This document shows, in pieces, positions 13,189 through 25,025 of a stretch of DNA of 64,000 bases. The stretch comes from Hypericum androsaemum (Eukaryota > Streptophyta > Magnoliopsida > Malpighiales > Hypericaceae): the NCBI GenBank assembly GCA_963995505.1, contig OZ023196.1, positions 11,653,106 through 11,717,105 of the forward strand, written 5' to 3'. The translations under genes were made by a program, and so were the position numbers. A model generated the notes under the pieces. That model was given only the letters and a program-made list of their open reading frames with translations. It was not told the DNA's origin and did no database searches. Within the stretch, counting starts at the first letter, position 1. The number at the start of each line of letters is the position of its first letter.

Positions 13189-14088
13189 CCCACAACCACC
13201 ACCACACCAACATGGACATCCCAATAAGACAAGGACTTAACCTTACTCAGTTGCAGGTTCTAGAGCGAAGCCACCACCTCGTGGAAGGACCCCGAACCGA
13301 GAACGCGGCTCATCACGAGGTACATTGGCGGAGAGTCAGTCGCAGGTGGGGTGGCAGGAGGGGAGGCCGGGCTGAGGCTATGGTTCGGGGAGTGGAGAGA
13401 GACGACAACAGATGGGAAAAGATACCGAGGTTGGATCAGTGGTGAGAGAAAATCATAAGAAATAGAAACACATTTTTGTTAGCCAAGGGTTTATGAGCAA
13501 GTACATGGATAATTTTGTCAGAGATGTACAACAACTTGTCGATTAGACTCGAACTCTCCTGATTCTTACTTTAACCCAACCTTCATGGGCATACGATCTT
13601 TTAATATATTTTAAGCATTTTCATGTTTACTAGGATTTTGGTTTTTGATTACTAGATTGGAAGGTTGAAGAAGATGCAATGAGTTGGGTTGCAGGTTTAA
13701 GGAGATGGGTTTGGTTGAATTATGGGTTGAAGGAGATGGGTTGAGTTAGATTGAGCTGGATTGGGTTGGGTTGGATTGTGTTAGGTTTGAGTCAAAGGAG
13801 GAGCTTTTGAAAAACTATAAAGAAATAAGTGATTGGAATAGATATTTTATTTCGTGCCAACTCAACATACCAACCAGGATAAATTTTTCGACGTGGTATG
13901 CCAACGGAGCCTAGAAACGACGCAGTTTCTAGGTTCGGATTGATTTTTGGCTCGGCACGTCCCGAGCCTCTTAGGCAAAAAAAAAGAGAAACCAGGTACC
14001 AAAAATAATCGTTTCTAGACCTCAGGATCATATCGTAAAATCTGTGAAACTACATGTACTAAAAATGAAATTTTCCCTATAAACTAAC

Positions 14089-14539
14089 GGGAGTGGATTG
14101 AGTACGGAGTGAAAGAATTGATTCCGTACGGTTTGGAGTGAATGGGGACCGCAGCGGCAAGTGCATGTATGTGATAATGGCAAGCGCAGTTATGTGATAA
14201 TGGCAAGTGCAGTTATGTGATAATGGCAAGTGCAGTTATGTGATAATGGCATGTGTATTTGTGACAGCGGCAAGTCCCATTTATGATAATGGCGTGCGTG
14301 GCTTTTTTTATTTTGGTCCCCCGTATTTTAGTATTTTTGCAAAAAGGTCATACTGGCACGCACAGTTATGTGATGCTGGCATGCGCAGTTATGTGATAAT
14401 GGCATTTGTATCCGGCCTATGTTTGTGCGTGACTTTTTTCATTTTGGTCCCCGTATTTTAGCGCGTTTGTAAAAAAGTCCCCGCGTGTCTTCATTCCGAA
14501 CGGTTCGGAATCTGAACATTCCGTACCCAATCCATACCC
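14089..14539. mobile_element. 451-bp MITE with Mutator-like target duplication
   Basis: The ends GGGAGTGGATTGAGTACGG (left) and, reverse-complemented, GGGTATGGATTGGGTACGG (right) are inverted repeats. The element is flanked by ATAAACTAAC on both sides (14079-14088 and 14540-14549). The interior has tandem units of about 24 bases (TTATGTGATAATGGCAAGTG) at 14160-14250 and again near 14355-14405. There is no coding capacity. A 9-10-bp duplication suggests a Mutator-mobilised MITE. Confidence 0.75.
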
Positions 14540-14549
14540 ATAAACTAAC

Positions 14550-15257
14550 CCGTCATTTTTATGAAAATTGTGAACACAAAATAACGTGCCGTTAAAACAC
14601 TATTTTGTTTACAAAGTTTTATAATTTATTGAAAATGTTGATTTGCTCCAAACTTTTTAGACGAATAAAAGAAAATGAAAAGGCTAAACTCACCCCTATT
14701 CCTGTACTCATTAGAATGGTTAAGCCTTCACTACTCGCCTCGATCCTGCGCCCGTGGTCACGTTGGCGGCGATGAAATAAAGAGAAAGTAGTACATTAAT
14801 CAGTTTAAAAATGTTCGACCAATAGAAGTTTTTGGAGTTGAAATTTTACTATTTGAATAATCTGTTTGGATAAAAATATCACTATATATTATTATATTTT
14901 TTTTGGTTTTAAACTTTAAATCAGAAAACAAATCTGATTTTTTCATTTTTTTCTGATTTACATTTCAAATTTCAATTTAATAATACTTAAAAGTTTTTTA
15001 AAAATTGTTCAAGTAGTGAGGTGTTAACTAGAAAAATATTTGTTACTTAATCCATCATTTTTAAATCACGCGATATTGATGTGAAAGTTGAAAAAGCACA
15101 ATGTAGAATTTTGCCTATATGGAATATTGTACAACTTTAACCTTTAAGGTTTATTAATAATTAGTTTGGTTTTTTGAAAATTAGATGGATCGAGAATATT
15201 AAGCTAAGATCGATTTTCCATTTTGGTAAAATTCGATTCTCTGTATTTTATTCATAA
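14550..15257. other. AT-rich spacer, nothing recognised
   Basis: No open frame of substance, no repeat of clear structure and no RNA gene seen. Confidence 0.6.
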
Positions 15258-15441
15258 TGTTAGGATGTCCCAACTTCTAATGGCTTGGCTCTTGTAAATA
15301 TGAGGTAGGTATAAAAGTTGTTTGGTTTTTGGCTTAGCTCAATAATGATAGTATATGCACGAGAGAGTTAGGCTCGAGGCATAGCCTCGTCTTTCACTTT
15401 TGTACCATATATCTCCTACCATAATATAGTGATGACCATCT

Positions 15442-17809
15442 TATTAGGAATTTTGCCCACAAGAGAACAATAGCGTGCACAAAATACTGATATAAGAGAT
15501 AACATAATTCGACCTAATGCCTACGTCCACGAGGAGAAATGAGAACTTTGATTGATGAGTAGCCACAAAGCCTTACATAACCTAAAGTAACATGACTTTA
15601 TATAATAGACAAACCCTTGTACACCAAGAAACTTATATAGGTCGAATCAGGAGTTCAAAACAAGAGTCCGAGCAAAATAAGAAAAATGGTTAGCGCAGGA
15701 CCTGGCGGCCGCCAATGACTTGGAGTCCGCCAACCCACACTTACTGCTAACTAATTGGCAATGAGTTGGCATACTCCACCCAGCACTGAAAAATCTTCCT
15801 TCTTATTTTTTTAGACATATCCCAACAATCTCCACCTTAGCGAGAAACCATCCCGCGGAAGAACTATGAAGCTCTACCTGAACTTCAACAAACTCCACCT
15901 TAACGACACACCGCCCTTGGAGAACCATAAGATCTTTCAAAATCAAACCGACTCTGCTGACTCTACCGACTCCTTTCGAACTATAGATACACGCATTCAT
16001 CAATAAGACCATCTCCACTGTCTCACCACCTTTCCCGTTCAATCACTTGGAGACAGTTCCCAAACTCGAGCAACTGTCGAGCTTGCTTGACCTATACCCT
16101 CTAACCTCCATTGAACCCCAATCTGCAAGTTCACCTGCCGAAGTAACTTTGTGACCAATAGACGCCCCCTCTATGTTCTGGTGACCCTCATGCTCCGCAA
16201 CCTCGAACTGCATCTCTGTTGGATATTTTTGCCTTAAACCAATGCTATGTGCCATAGCATAAAAAGGACAACCTTTTGTACACCAAATAAAACCCTAGAC
16301 ATAATATGAAGTCTATCGTTCGGCCTTGAGAGAGATACATGATTCACTTGTGGTGTTACAAACAGCTTCGCATTCTCAATGCCAAATCTTTCCAACACCT
16401 TTGACGTCGATATTCTTTTATATAACTATAGCCGAGCGTTACTAATAATGCTTCTCCGAGATAACCATATCTTCTTGCCTACCATACCTCCACGAAAGAA
16501 CCATAGCTTGCAAACCATATTTCCGCAAATCCCAACTAAATCAACGAACTTGTAGGTGTTGAATCATCCTCTCTTAGGCATCATGTGAAAGAAATAAGCG
16601 CTATCCAAAATCTAGGAATCAGAGACAAAATAGTATGACAGTCACCATCCGACCCATCCAAATAAGAGGCCATATTAATATAACCCAATCTTTTTTTTCG
16701 TGGTCCCGAGTTCTTCTTGGACAATCCTTCTTCATATGCCCTTTTTATGTGCACTCGAAGCAATTTCTCTTGAACCTCCTTGACCTCAACCTGGATCATT
16801 TTCCATCTTTTTCTTCACTATGACCACCATGGCTACCCCTCACAACAACCCCTACTATTTATCCATCGCTAGTTTTCCTCCTTTGGTGAAACCTTAGCAG
16901 AGCACTTGTGATATCCTTCAACACCAAAGATTCCTTCCCCCCAAGTTAGAGTTGTAACTAAATTCTCATAGGAATTTGGTAAGAAATTCAAGAGTAACAA
17001 TACATTGTCTTCCTCCTCGAACTTCACATCGACCCTTCTTAAATCACTCAATAGTTGATTGAAAATATTGATGTGTTGGCTCAAAGTTGAGCCATCCATC
17101 ATCTTAAACTCATACAACTTTTGCTTAAGATAAAGCTTGTTTGATAAAGACTTAGACATATGCCTTGCCTCCAATTTCTTCTACACCCCAAGCACAAACG
17201 AATCATCGCTACCACCACCTTGGCCTCCATCTCTTTCCATTATTGATCCTCCATCTTCTCAGACTTCTTCTCCGAGAGCGCGCTAACCATCCCTTGTTAC
17301 ATCAGGAGATCCTTGATATGTCTTTGCTATAACCTGAAATTCAATGATTCATTAAACTTCACAAAAGAAAACTTTACGCCGCGACCCTCCATCTTTACAT
17401 CAAGCTCTGATACCAGTTGTTAGGAATTTTTTCCACAAGAGAACAATAGCGCTCAAAAACACGGACACAAGAGATAATGTGGTTTGGCCTAATGCCTACG
17501 TTCATGAGGAGAAAAGAGAAGTGTTATTGATGAGTAGCCATAAAGCCCTACATACCTAGGGTAACATGTCTTTACGTAATAGACAAACCCTTGTACATCA
17601 AAAAATCTATCTAGGTCGAATCAGGAGTTCAAAACAAGAGTTCGAACAAGATAGAAAAAATAGTTAGCGTAGGACCTGGCGGCCGCCAACGACCTGGAAT
17701 CCGATAACCCACACCTACTGCCAACCAATTGGCTGACTCCATTGAGTTGGCTTGCTCCAGCCAACACTGACAAATCTTCCTTCTTGATTTTTCTCGACAT
17801 ATTCCAACA
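15442..17809 (-). mobile_element. Copia-type non-autonomous element inserted in the LTR of another
   Basis: LTRs at 17418-17809 (5', minus strand) and 15442-15827 (3') are about 390 bases long and begin and end as TGTTGG...CCTAACA on the minus strand, except that the outermost base pair of the 3' copy has decayed. The primer site TGGTATCAGAGC reads on the minus strand at 17405-17416. The purine tract AAGGTGGAGAT lies next to 15827. CATCT (15437-15441) and CGTCT (17810-17814) are a target duplication with one change, and the outer LTR is continuous across it when compared with its partner. The interior is 1.59 kb and holds only gag remains. Confidence 0.85.
16690..17174 (-). pseudogene. Copia gag fragment (UBN2-like) with zinc knuckle
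   Basis: On the minus strand the frame from 17174 reads LSNKLYLKQKLYEFKMMDG, a run with LSDLRRV, and LLNFLPNSYENLVTTL, the standard copia gag core. Further on a knuckle reads CFEC-T-stop-KGHMKKDCP near 16720-16760, so the CX2CX4HX4C motif is hit by a nonsense codon. There is also a frame change between the core and the knuckle. Protease, integrase and reverse transcriptase are absent from the remaining 0.9 kb to the 3' LTR. Confidence 0.8.
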
Positions 17810-18599
17810 CGTCTCAGCCACGTTGATGTAGATCAATTGATTGAATCACGTATATCATGTGTCTGCATTATTCCTATCTTGACTACTATTTATTATGGAT
17901 GTTCTAAACATCCGTGTTTATGCTCTTGATGCTCTAACAAATTGGTATTAGAGTTGTTAAAACTTGAGAAGATGGTTGATTTTTGAATTTAGTTCAAGGT
18001 AGAGTTTGTTAGGATTTGTCCCAAATTCTAACTAGTTTAGAACTAAATTCCTATTGTATAGTATATTGGGCTTGACTCCTATAAATACGAGGGTAGATAT
18101 ATGAGTTCTTTGGCTTTTTGGCTTAGCCTTACAATGGTAATATAGGCACGAGAGAGTTAAGCTCAAGACATAGCCTTGCGTATGACTTACGTACCATGTA
18201 TCTCCCTACATATTATAGTGATGATCATCTGAGCTCCTTTGATGTAGATCAATAAATTGAATCGTGCATATCGTATGTCCTCGTTATTCTTATCTCTGCT
18301 ATTATGTGTTATAAGTGTTCTAAACATCTGTGTTTACCCTTCCGTTGCTCTAACATATATAAAAGTGCAAAAGTAATAAAAGGATATAATAAATATTTGA
18401 TAGTTATCGCATTCATATATTATTTTTCTTTTGTTAGTTTAGTTTCCATTCTAAAATTTATAAAAGCTCCCCTTTTAGTTCTTAGTTAATTTGTTACTTT
18501 AATCGAGTATCGTACTTTCTTAGATTTGATTCGATATCTTCCCTTAATTATTACAAATTTGCAAGCTATAAAATATTAATTTATTTTGAAGGGACTTCA

Positions 18600-18960
18600 C
18601 ACACCCATCAAAGTGTTGGAGGTGCACCTGGTCCTTTCAGGGCCGCTGGGATTTCCATAACTGTAGAGGATTTATGCATGGCTGCTTCGTGGTGAACATT
18701 GGAGTATACATCAGCTTTGATGGCGGCACTCATGACAGCGTTGATGGCGATTGAAATCGCACGTCATAGACTTTGGCTTGAGATCGACTCCTCTTATGTG
18801 TTATCTATTTTTCAGGATCAGAGTTTGATCACATATCTTTCGGAAGGACAATTTGATGGCAGATGCTCTTTCGAAAATTACTGTGGAAGGCTGGTGGCAG
18901 AGTGCTGCGACTTCTATCTTACGTCATGTGAGTCGATATTTAACATATTTATGTTTCCAA
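18600..18960 (+). pseudogene. RNase H-like relic of a LINE-type reverse transcriptase gene
   Basis: Reading through frame changes gives pieces of the plant retroelement RNase H domain (RVT_3 type): GGAPGPFRAAGIS, then ALMAIEIARHRLWLEIDSSYV (positions 18720-18810). Another frame gives a MADALSK motif near 18860 and WWQSAATSILRHV to 18930. The catalytic-type ESD/DSS segment and the ADALSK ending are diagnostic. Stops and shifts make this a dead fragment with no neighbouring RT. Confidence 0.7.
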
Positions 18961-19861
18961 TAATTTAAATCTGAGATCTATTGGTTAAATTAGAATACTA
19001 TTATCACTAGTTGATTAAGTAGTTATTGGTTGATTACCTATATTTGATTTAAGGAGTGTACACCATATTCTATTCCAACCGAAAAAATTATTAAGTAATC
19101 AATTTTAGTACTTTGTGGTATAATCAGCTTGTATATTATTACCATGTGGTTCAAAAATGTTCGAGCGAGTGACATAAATTTTTTTAGTTGATATTTTACT
19201 ATTTGAAAAAAATTCAAACAAAAATACCTCTAAGTATAGTCAGGGAAAAAATGTTTTAGATATTTTTAAGAAACAAATAAAAAAACTTCCCTCCCTCGTA
19301 TGCTTCACTCATATTTTTTCTAATTTTGATTTAATGATACTTAAGGATTTTTCCAAAAAAATAATCCGGTGTGTCAATTAGAGAAATATTTATACTCTAT
19401 CAGATATTTTTAACCAACATCGTAGTAACATGCAAGTCCGCAAAATTACAAAATACTTTTTTTGAAGGTCAAAATTACAAGATTTTAAAGTAAACATTTA
19501 CCAAATTTATTGTTACTAAATTTGCGAGGCTCTTTCAACAAAATTTGATATTTGAGTTTGAACCATTAGATTGTAATAATATTAAAATTTAGTAGAGAAA
19601 ATAACATATAAAATATTAGGGCATGGATTTGGAACGGAACGTTCCAATCGGGATAGGGGCAAATATGTAAAAGATATAAAACAAAAAAACCAAAAGGGGT
19701 GCACATGGTGGGGCCCGCGCCTAAGGATTACGGCTAAATCTAACGCGCGCGTGGCCACCCATTTAATCAATTTTATTATTATTTAATTAATTATATTATT
19801 TTTTATTATTGATATTATTTAACTAAATATTTTTTTAATTATAAGTATTATTAAATATTAT
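18961..19861. other. AT-rich spacer, nothing recognised
   Basis: No coding sequence, no clear element ends and no RNA gene seen. A short GC-rich patch at 19690-19760 (GGGGCCCGCGCC, CGCGCGCG-like) is unexplained. Confidence 0.55.
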
Positions 19862-20475
19862 TCGGACATGGCATTTTGCCATTACTAAGTATGTCATTTA
19901 TCGTAACCGGGCATGTCATTTTATCGTATGCTATTTTATTGTAACCACGTCTGCCATTTTGTCATAATCGAACATGCCATTTTTCATAACCGGCCATGTC
20001 ATTTCATCGTAACCGGGCATGCTAATTTTTATTATAAGTATTATTTAATATTAATTATTTAGGCATAACCAGGCATGCCATTGACATAGCCGGACATGTC
20101 ATTGGTTATAACTGAGCATGCCATTTTATCGTACCCGACATACTATTTTATTGTACCTAGCATGCCATTTGGTTATGATCGAGCATGTAATTTTATAATA
20201 ATCGTGCATGCCTTTTGGTCATAACCGGGTCTACCATTTCGATATAACCGGGCATGTCATTTTGACATAGCCAGACCTGCCTTTTAGTCATAACCAGGTC
20301 TGCCATTCAGACATAACCAGGCATACCATTTGACAAAACCAAGCATGCCATTTTGACATAGCTAGGAATATCATTTAGACATAGCTAGGAATGTCATTTA
20401 GACATAATTGGGTCTACCGTTTGACATAACAGGACATGCCATTAGACATAAGCGAGCATGCCATTTTAACATAAC
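19862..20475. repeat. Degenerate minisatellite with GGCATGCCATTT units
   Basis: About 27 units of 20-24 bases, each built on CATAACCGGGCATGYCATTTT with many substitutions. The GGCATGCC core is itself a palindrome. The phase is kept but the unit length drifts, so the array is old. No open frame follows it. Confidence 0.85.
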
Positions 20476-21010
20476 CTTTCAGCCGCTTGGGACTCAATCG
20501 ACTCTTGACTTCAAACAGAATTTTGACATTCTTACACTCTAAATTGGGAGAATTCATAAACTTCAAAGTGTAGATATATGTCTCAGTTGCACACATAATT
20601 TTGAATCACCTCAATCGGACTCCGGAGTAAGAAGTTGTGGCTCCCCAACCAAAATACGTCAACCGCAACTCAGTCAAATCTTGACTTCAAACGTATTTTT
20701 GACATCCTTTCACTCCAAATTTGGAGAAGTCATAAACTTCAAAGTTACATCTCAGATTCACAAAGCAACTTGAATCACCTCAATCAAACTTTAGAGTAAG
20801 AAGTTATGGCCCCACAACCAAAACCTATCGACCACAACTCGGTCGACTCTTGACTTCAAATGTATTTTCAACATCCTTACACTTCAAATTTGGAGAAGTC
20901 ATAGACTAGTAGATATGCATCTCAACTTTACACAACAAGTTGAATCACCTTAATCGGACTCCGGAGTAAGAAGTTGTGACTCTCCAACCAAAACTTATCG
21001 ACCGCTTCTC
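20476..21010. repeat. Three tandem units of about 170 bases
   Basis: CTTGACTTCAAA recurs at about 20504, 20680 and 20849 (spacings 176 and 169). Each unit continues with TTTGGAGAAGTCATA, then TTGAATCACCT, TCGGACTCCGGAGTAAGAAG and CCAACCAAAA. The units differ by substitutions and small indels. The length is nucleosome-like, but with only three units this is not a satellite array. Confidence 0.85.
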
Positions 21011-22030
21011 ACCATTGCTCCTTCTTCACAATCTGACTCCGGCCTGCTCCTCGTCAGCATTAGAGTGGTGGTCAACGTCGGGCTCGTGGCAACATCGTCG
21101 GCATCAGATCTGGAACTATTAATTTTTAATTAGGGTTGGGACTTGGGAGACAGAGAAATGAGGGAGTAAGAGAGAGAAGAGAAAGGCAGAAACGAAAACA
21201 TGGCAAGGAGGAGAGAGAAAGAAAAAAAAGGAGGAGGTTGAGTAAAAGACGAAAATACCTCTTTAAATTACAACCGTCAGATCTCTTACGCGCGCTTAGT
21301 TATCAAGATCAAAGGACCATAATACTTCTCGTACGAAACATGACTCCTCTCTCTGTCTCCGCACTCAATCCGTTCCCAAAATATTAGCCATCTCGAACTT
21401 TTTATTAATTGGTATGGGTAATTTCGAATTTAAAAATTATCAAAGTTTGTATCTTAATTTCCGCAACCAATCCTTTGGTCGGTATGGATAAAGTTCCCCT
21501 GGCCTAGGCGTAAAGCTAGACATTTCTTCAATAGTAGTCAAACCGTGTGAATGTCAGCTTCACTACTCCATCCACTTGTCTTCCCATTTTCCGCGCTTTA
21601 ATTCTTTTCTGGGTCAAACTTTGATCGTACTATATATATATGTATTTGTAGGGATGCGACATTCAATTGGTGCAACGAAGGAGAAAAAGCCAAACGTGAC
21701 ATCTGGCAACCCAGCAAGTCATAATCTGCATCATAATTAGAAATATACAGGGAAATTGTTTTTAAATAGAATTGTACAATAGTTGATTTTGATATAAGAA
21801 ATATTTAAAAAATATGCCCTATCCATCATGGCTTAGTTTTGACTTTTGAGTATGACTGCTTGCAAGTATGACTGCTTGCAATTAAATCATGTGGCCACCA
21901 ATTTGTATCTTTCAACTGTTTAAAGCCAAAAATTAGTAGTGTGTGTCAATCCTTTTTCCTTATTTTTAAATGTCGCTAGATTCTATTTAAACAATAATTT
22001 TTTCAGGAATTGAACTTTATCAATTAGACC
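21011..22030. other. Spacer with purine-rich tract, no supported gene
   Basis: A GA-rich stretch at 21165-21245 opens a frame of basic residues (RERRERQKRKHGKEER), but it has no domain, no partner exon and no codon character. A short direct repeat (GTATGACTGCTTGCAA) lies near 21865. Nothing else is recognised. Confidence 0.55.
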
Positions 22031-22300
22031 AATTTAGATTGTTAGAATATTCAAATTCAACTCAAAATCTGCTATAAGTCGGTGGATGTTTCACACTTAT
22101 AAATTTGTCCATCATTCTTGCACTAAGAGATGTGAGATTCTCAACATGTCCCCTCAAGCGAGACTCATCGGGTCGAAGATTGCATGAGTTTTAATTTCGC
22201 CAATGTATGCGAAATGGGAGTCGTGCGAACACAACAGTGGGTACGAAATCAACCCATACCATATTAGAATCTCCATATCTAATCAAAATCTTAAGGTTCT
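22031..22300. repeat. Diverged copy of the 4820-5233 repeat family
   Basis: Shares TGTGAGATTCTCAACA, CCCCTCAAGCGAGACTC, TCGAAGATTGCA and the ending ATACCATATTAGAATC in the same order as the copies near 4900 and 5080. A further partial copy of the TGCGAGATTCTCAACAC motif lies at 22355. Confidence 0.7.
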
Positions 22301-22817
22301 GGATAAATGAATTTTCTACAGTTATTAACTTGCTCCTTCTCTTATCCTAAGAGATGCGAGATTCTCAACACCGATTCATCTTTTCTCCTAACTTTAATTT
22401 TGTCTGTTCGTATTATAAACAAGCTGGAGAATAAATTCTTCCCTAAAAAAAGCTGGAGAATAAATTTGGAATTTCGTTATCCCGCATGAGCGCTTGGTAA
22501 TGGAAAAGTTAAATAATTTAACCAATACAACGAACAGCTATTGGGAAAAAGGTCAAACACGTGTCGGCGAAGACTGTTTCCGTTAAGTGGGCGACGTCGG
22601 CGAGTTCGGTTGATTGAACCTCGTCGATAAAAGCTTTTTTCCGACCTGTCAGAAAGCCCAACCCCGTCGGTAAAAAGGTCATCAATTATGTTCAATTATT
22701 TCGGACCCATTCCTTACGGCGGCTGTGGGGAATTTTTTAAAAGGGGGTTTATTTTTCCGACAATTTTTTGAATGAGATTGTCAGGGGATGTATTTCTTGT
22801 CTGGGGTTGAGCCAGAA

Positions 22818-23095
22818 ATCGCTCCCGACGGAGCATTTTTTTATACCCAAAACTGCTCCCGCTGGAGCGTTATTTTTTATACCAAAAACCGCTCCGGCAG
22901 GAGCGTTTTGTTTTATACCAAAAACCGCTCCCGCGGGAGCATTTTTTTATATACCAAAATCGCTCCCCTCGGAGCGTTTTGTTTTATACCAAAAAACCGA
23001 TCCCGCCGGACCGTTATTTTTATACCAAAAACCCACGGAGCATTTTTTTAATACCACAAACCGGTCCTGTGGGAGCAATTTTTTTAAACCAAAAA
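22818..23095. repeat. Palindrome array 1, left end
   Basis: About seven units of 35-50 bases, each an imperfect palindrome of the type CGCTCCCGCGGGAGCG or CGCTCCGGCAGGAGCG, joined by TTTTTTATACCAAAAACC spacers. Each unit can fold into a GC-rich hairpin. Translations of this region give repeated peptides (FIPKTAPAGA) that are artefacts of the array. Confidence 0.9.
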
Positions 23096-23429
23096 TCCTA
23101 CCAATTTAATTCCAATTGTCCCATTTAAACCAGACCCATGTCTTAACCATTATACACGTAAGCTTGCAATAAATCTCTTAAATTTTTGTCGTAATAAATC
23201 TCAGATTTCATTTTTTTAACTTTTACCTGTATAATATATATGGTAGTATAAGTTATTGGGCAATTAACATCTGTAATAACGAGTCCACCTTGGCAAAACA
23301 TCCACAATATATGATAGAAATTTTTAATTTATTTTGTTAATTAACTGAAAACTAGAAAATTAAAATTGAAGTGAACTGATGGCTAAAAAAATAATAAAGC
23401 AACAAAACGAAAACTTATTAAAAAAATGC

Positions 23430-23790
23430 TACCGCGTTTTGTTTTTAACCAAAAATCGCTCCCGGGAGAGCGTTTTCTTTTTAATAAAAAACCTCTCCCG
23501 GGGGGAGCATTTTCTTTTTAATCAAAAACCGCTCCGGGGGGGGGGGGGGGGCGTTTTTTTTTTAACCAAAAACCGGTCCCCCGGTAGCATTTTATTTTTA
23601 ACCAAAAAACAATCCCGAGAGCATTTTTTTACCACAAATCGCTCCCCCGATAGCATTTTTTTTAACCAAAAACCGCTTGGGAGCATTTTTTTTCCACAAA
23701 CCGCTCCCCCGGGAGCGTTTTGTTTTTAACCAAAAAACTTTTATACCAAAAATTCTATCAAACCGGCCAAAAACCGGTCCAGAGCGTTTT
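23430..23790. repeat. Palindrome array 2, left end, with a 16-base G run
   Basis: Eight or nine units of about 40 bases of the type CGCTCCCGGGAGAGCG with TTTTTAACCAAAAA spacers. One unit has its loop expanded to 16 G (23536-23551). The array pairs with 37055-37420. Confidence 0.9.
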
Positions 23791-23885
23791 GAAGCCGGAA
23801 AAAGCCAGCCAAAAAATTAGCAAGGTAAGCTTACAATTTTACCCTCAAAATTATATTTTTACCAGGGTTATTTATGTAATTGAAA

Positions 23886-25025
23886 AAAAAATCAATTAAA
23901 ACCCTACCTCCTATCTCCTCCTTCCTCTATGTTTGCCTCTCCTCTCTGCCTCCTTCACTAAAAAGAATTTTCTCTCCTCTAATTTCCTCTCTTTTTTAAT
24001 TCCTACCAACACAGACCCAAAGTAGGCCGACCCGGACCAGCGGAGACCCAAGGAAGCCTGCCCCGACCACTGGAGTCTCAAGGAATTTCCTTAATTTTCT
24101 CTTTTTCGATATTGCATGTTTCCGATTTCACATCCCAGCTTTTTTTTTGAACATTAGAAACGCTCCACCTTGAGCATTTTTGGTTATATTTTTTTTGAAC
24201 ATTAGAAACGCTCCACCTTAAGCGTTTTTGGTTATTTTTTTTAACATTAGAACCGCTCCACCTTAAGCGTTTTCTATTTTTTTTATACTTTCTATTTTTT
24301 AGATTAGCTCCCAATTTGACGGGACATCCCCAATTTGCATGTTTCCTATTCATGGTTTTTTTTCCTTATACATTCTTTGGGTAAAACAAAAACGCCCCAG
24401 CTTTCGATTTCGATTTCAACCTGTTATTTTTTTTGGCTTCCATTGATTTGATATTTTTCAGCTTGTTATCTCGATTGCATGTCGATTGATTTTTTTGTAG
24501 CTTTTTTGTAGCTTCGTTATTATTGTTTTGTAGCTTTTTTTGTAACTTATTATCGTTTTATTGTTTATTATTTTTCAGCTTGTTATGAAGGAACATCGCA
24601 ATCTAGAGAATTGTTAACATTATCTAATGTTCATCGTGCAAGGGCCGTATGAACTAATGAGGTTCGTATAGTATAAAATTATTTGTAAAATAGTTCAAAA
24701 CTTTTTTTTTATTCGTGATATGACAGTTATTGTTAAAAACTTGTATTCAATTATATGAACTACCTCATCACTGTTTTTAGTTATTTTATCTATTTTGAAA
24801 TTTAGATGAAGCAACGTAAAAATTTTGTTAGAAAAAATTCTATGTTTTAAAAATCACCCAAATTTATATTAGTTAACCTAGTTAATACTCGGGATGAAAA
24901 ACAATTTGATAAAAAAATGAAGCAGAGCAAAACGTAACACCTCACCACCGTGTTTTGTTGTTAAAAACTTGTATTCAATTATATATTTTATTAATTTGTG
25001 AAACTTCGTGTAGGTTAAAAAATAA
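23886..25025. other. Region between left inverted end and PMD gene
   Basis: Contains three further hairpin units at 24140-24290 (GAAACGCTCCACCTTGAGC type, about 50-base period, separated by TTTTTGGTTATTTTTT), a CT-rich tract at 23905-23995 that could be a leader, and AT-rich DNA. No exon of the PMD gene could be placed here, although its missing first exon may lie here. Confidence 0.6.

Larger units (their letters stand above)
5243..14077. mobile_element. Mutator-like element with long inverted ends, split by an LTR retrotransposon
   Basis: The left end (TGGAAAACTTCATTTTTAG, from 5243) is the reverse complement of the right end (14077 leftwards, GGGAAAATTTCATTTTTAG). The inverted similarity continues for about 400 bases (5243-5650 against 13640-14077). 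Both sides carry the 9-bp direct repeat TATAAACTA (5234-5242 and 14078-14086), the duplication length typical of Mutator elements. Without the 7.15-kb LTR element inside it the transposon would be about 1.7 kb. The remaining interior (5651-6036 and 13189-13639) holds no transposase. A short readable stretch around 5935-6035 may be a captured gene piece but is not recognised. Confidence 0.85.
15258..18355 (+). mobile_element. Gutted copia-type element: LTR, primer site, LTR
   Basis: One LTR starts at 15258 (TGTTAGGATG) and continues, after an insertion at 15442-17809, to 17939 (GCTCTAACA). A second copy lies at 18007-18355 (TGTTAGGATT...GCTCTAACA). Directly after the first LTR is TTGGTATTAGAG (17942-17953), close to the initiator-Met primer site of copia elements (TGGTATCAGAGC). 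Only 67 bases separate the two LTRs, so all coding sequence is lost. No matching target duplication is seen at the outer ends. Confidence 0.8.
22727..23885 (+). repeat. Left inverted end of the giant MULE
   Basis: About 1.16 kb. The order is unique terminal DNA (22727-22817), palindrome array 1 (22818-23095), a unique AT-rich segment (23096-23430), palindrome array 2 (23430-23790), then AAGGTAAGCTTACAATTTTACCC and a tail to 23885. The same order is found reversed at 36905-38112. Confidence 0.88.

Noticed and set aside
21136..21387. Highly basic 83-residue frame
   Set aside because: It arises from a GA-rich tract, with no domain, no splice partner and no promoter signal.
22768..23109. Open frames with repeated FIPKTAPAGA peptides (also at 23379-23729 and on the minus strand at 36547-38168)
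   Set aside because: They are translations of the palindrome arrays in the MULE ends. All six frames give repeated peptides and the unit lengths are not multiples of three.
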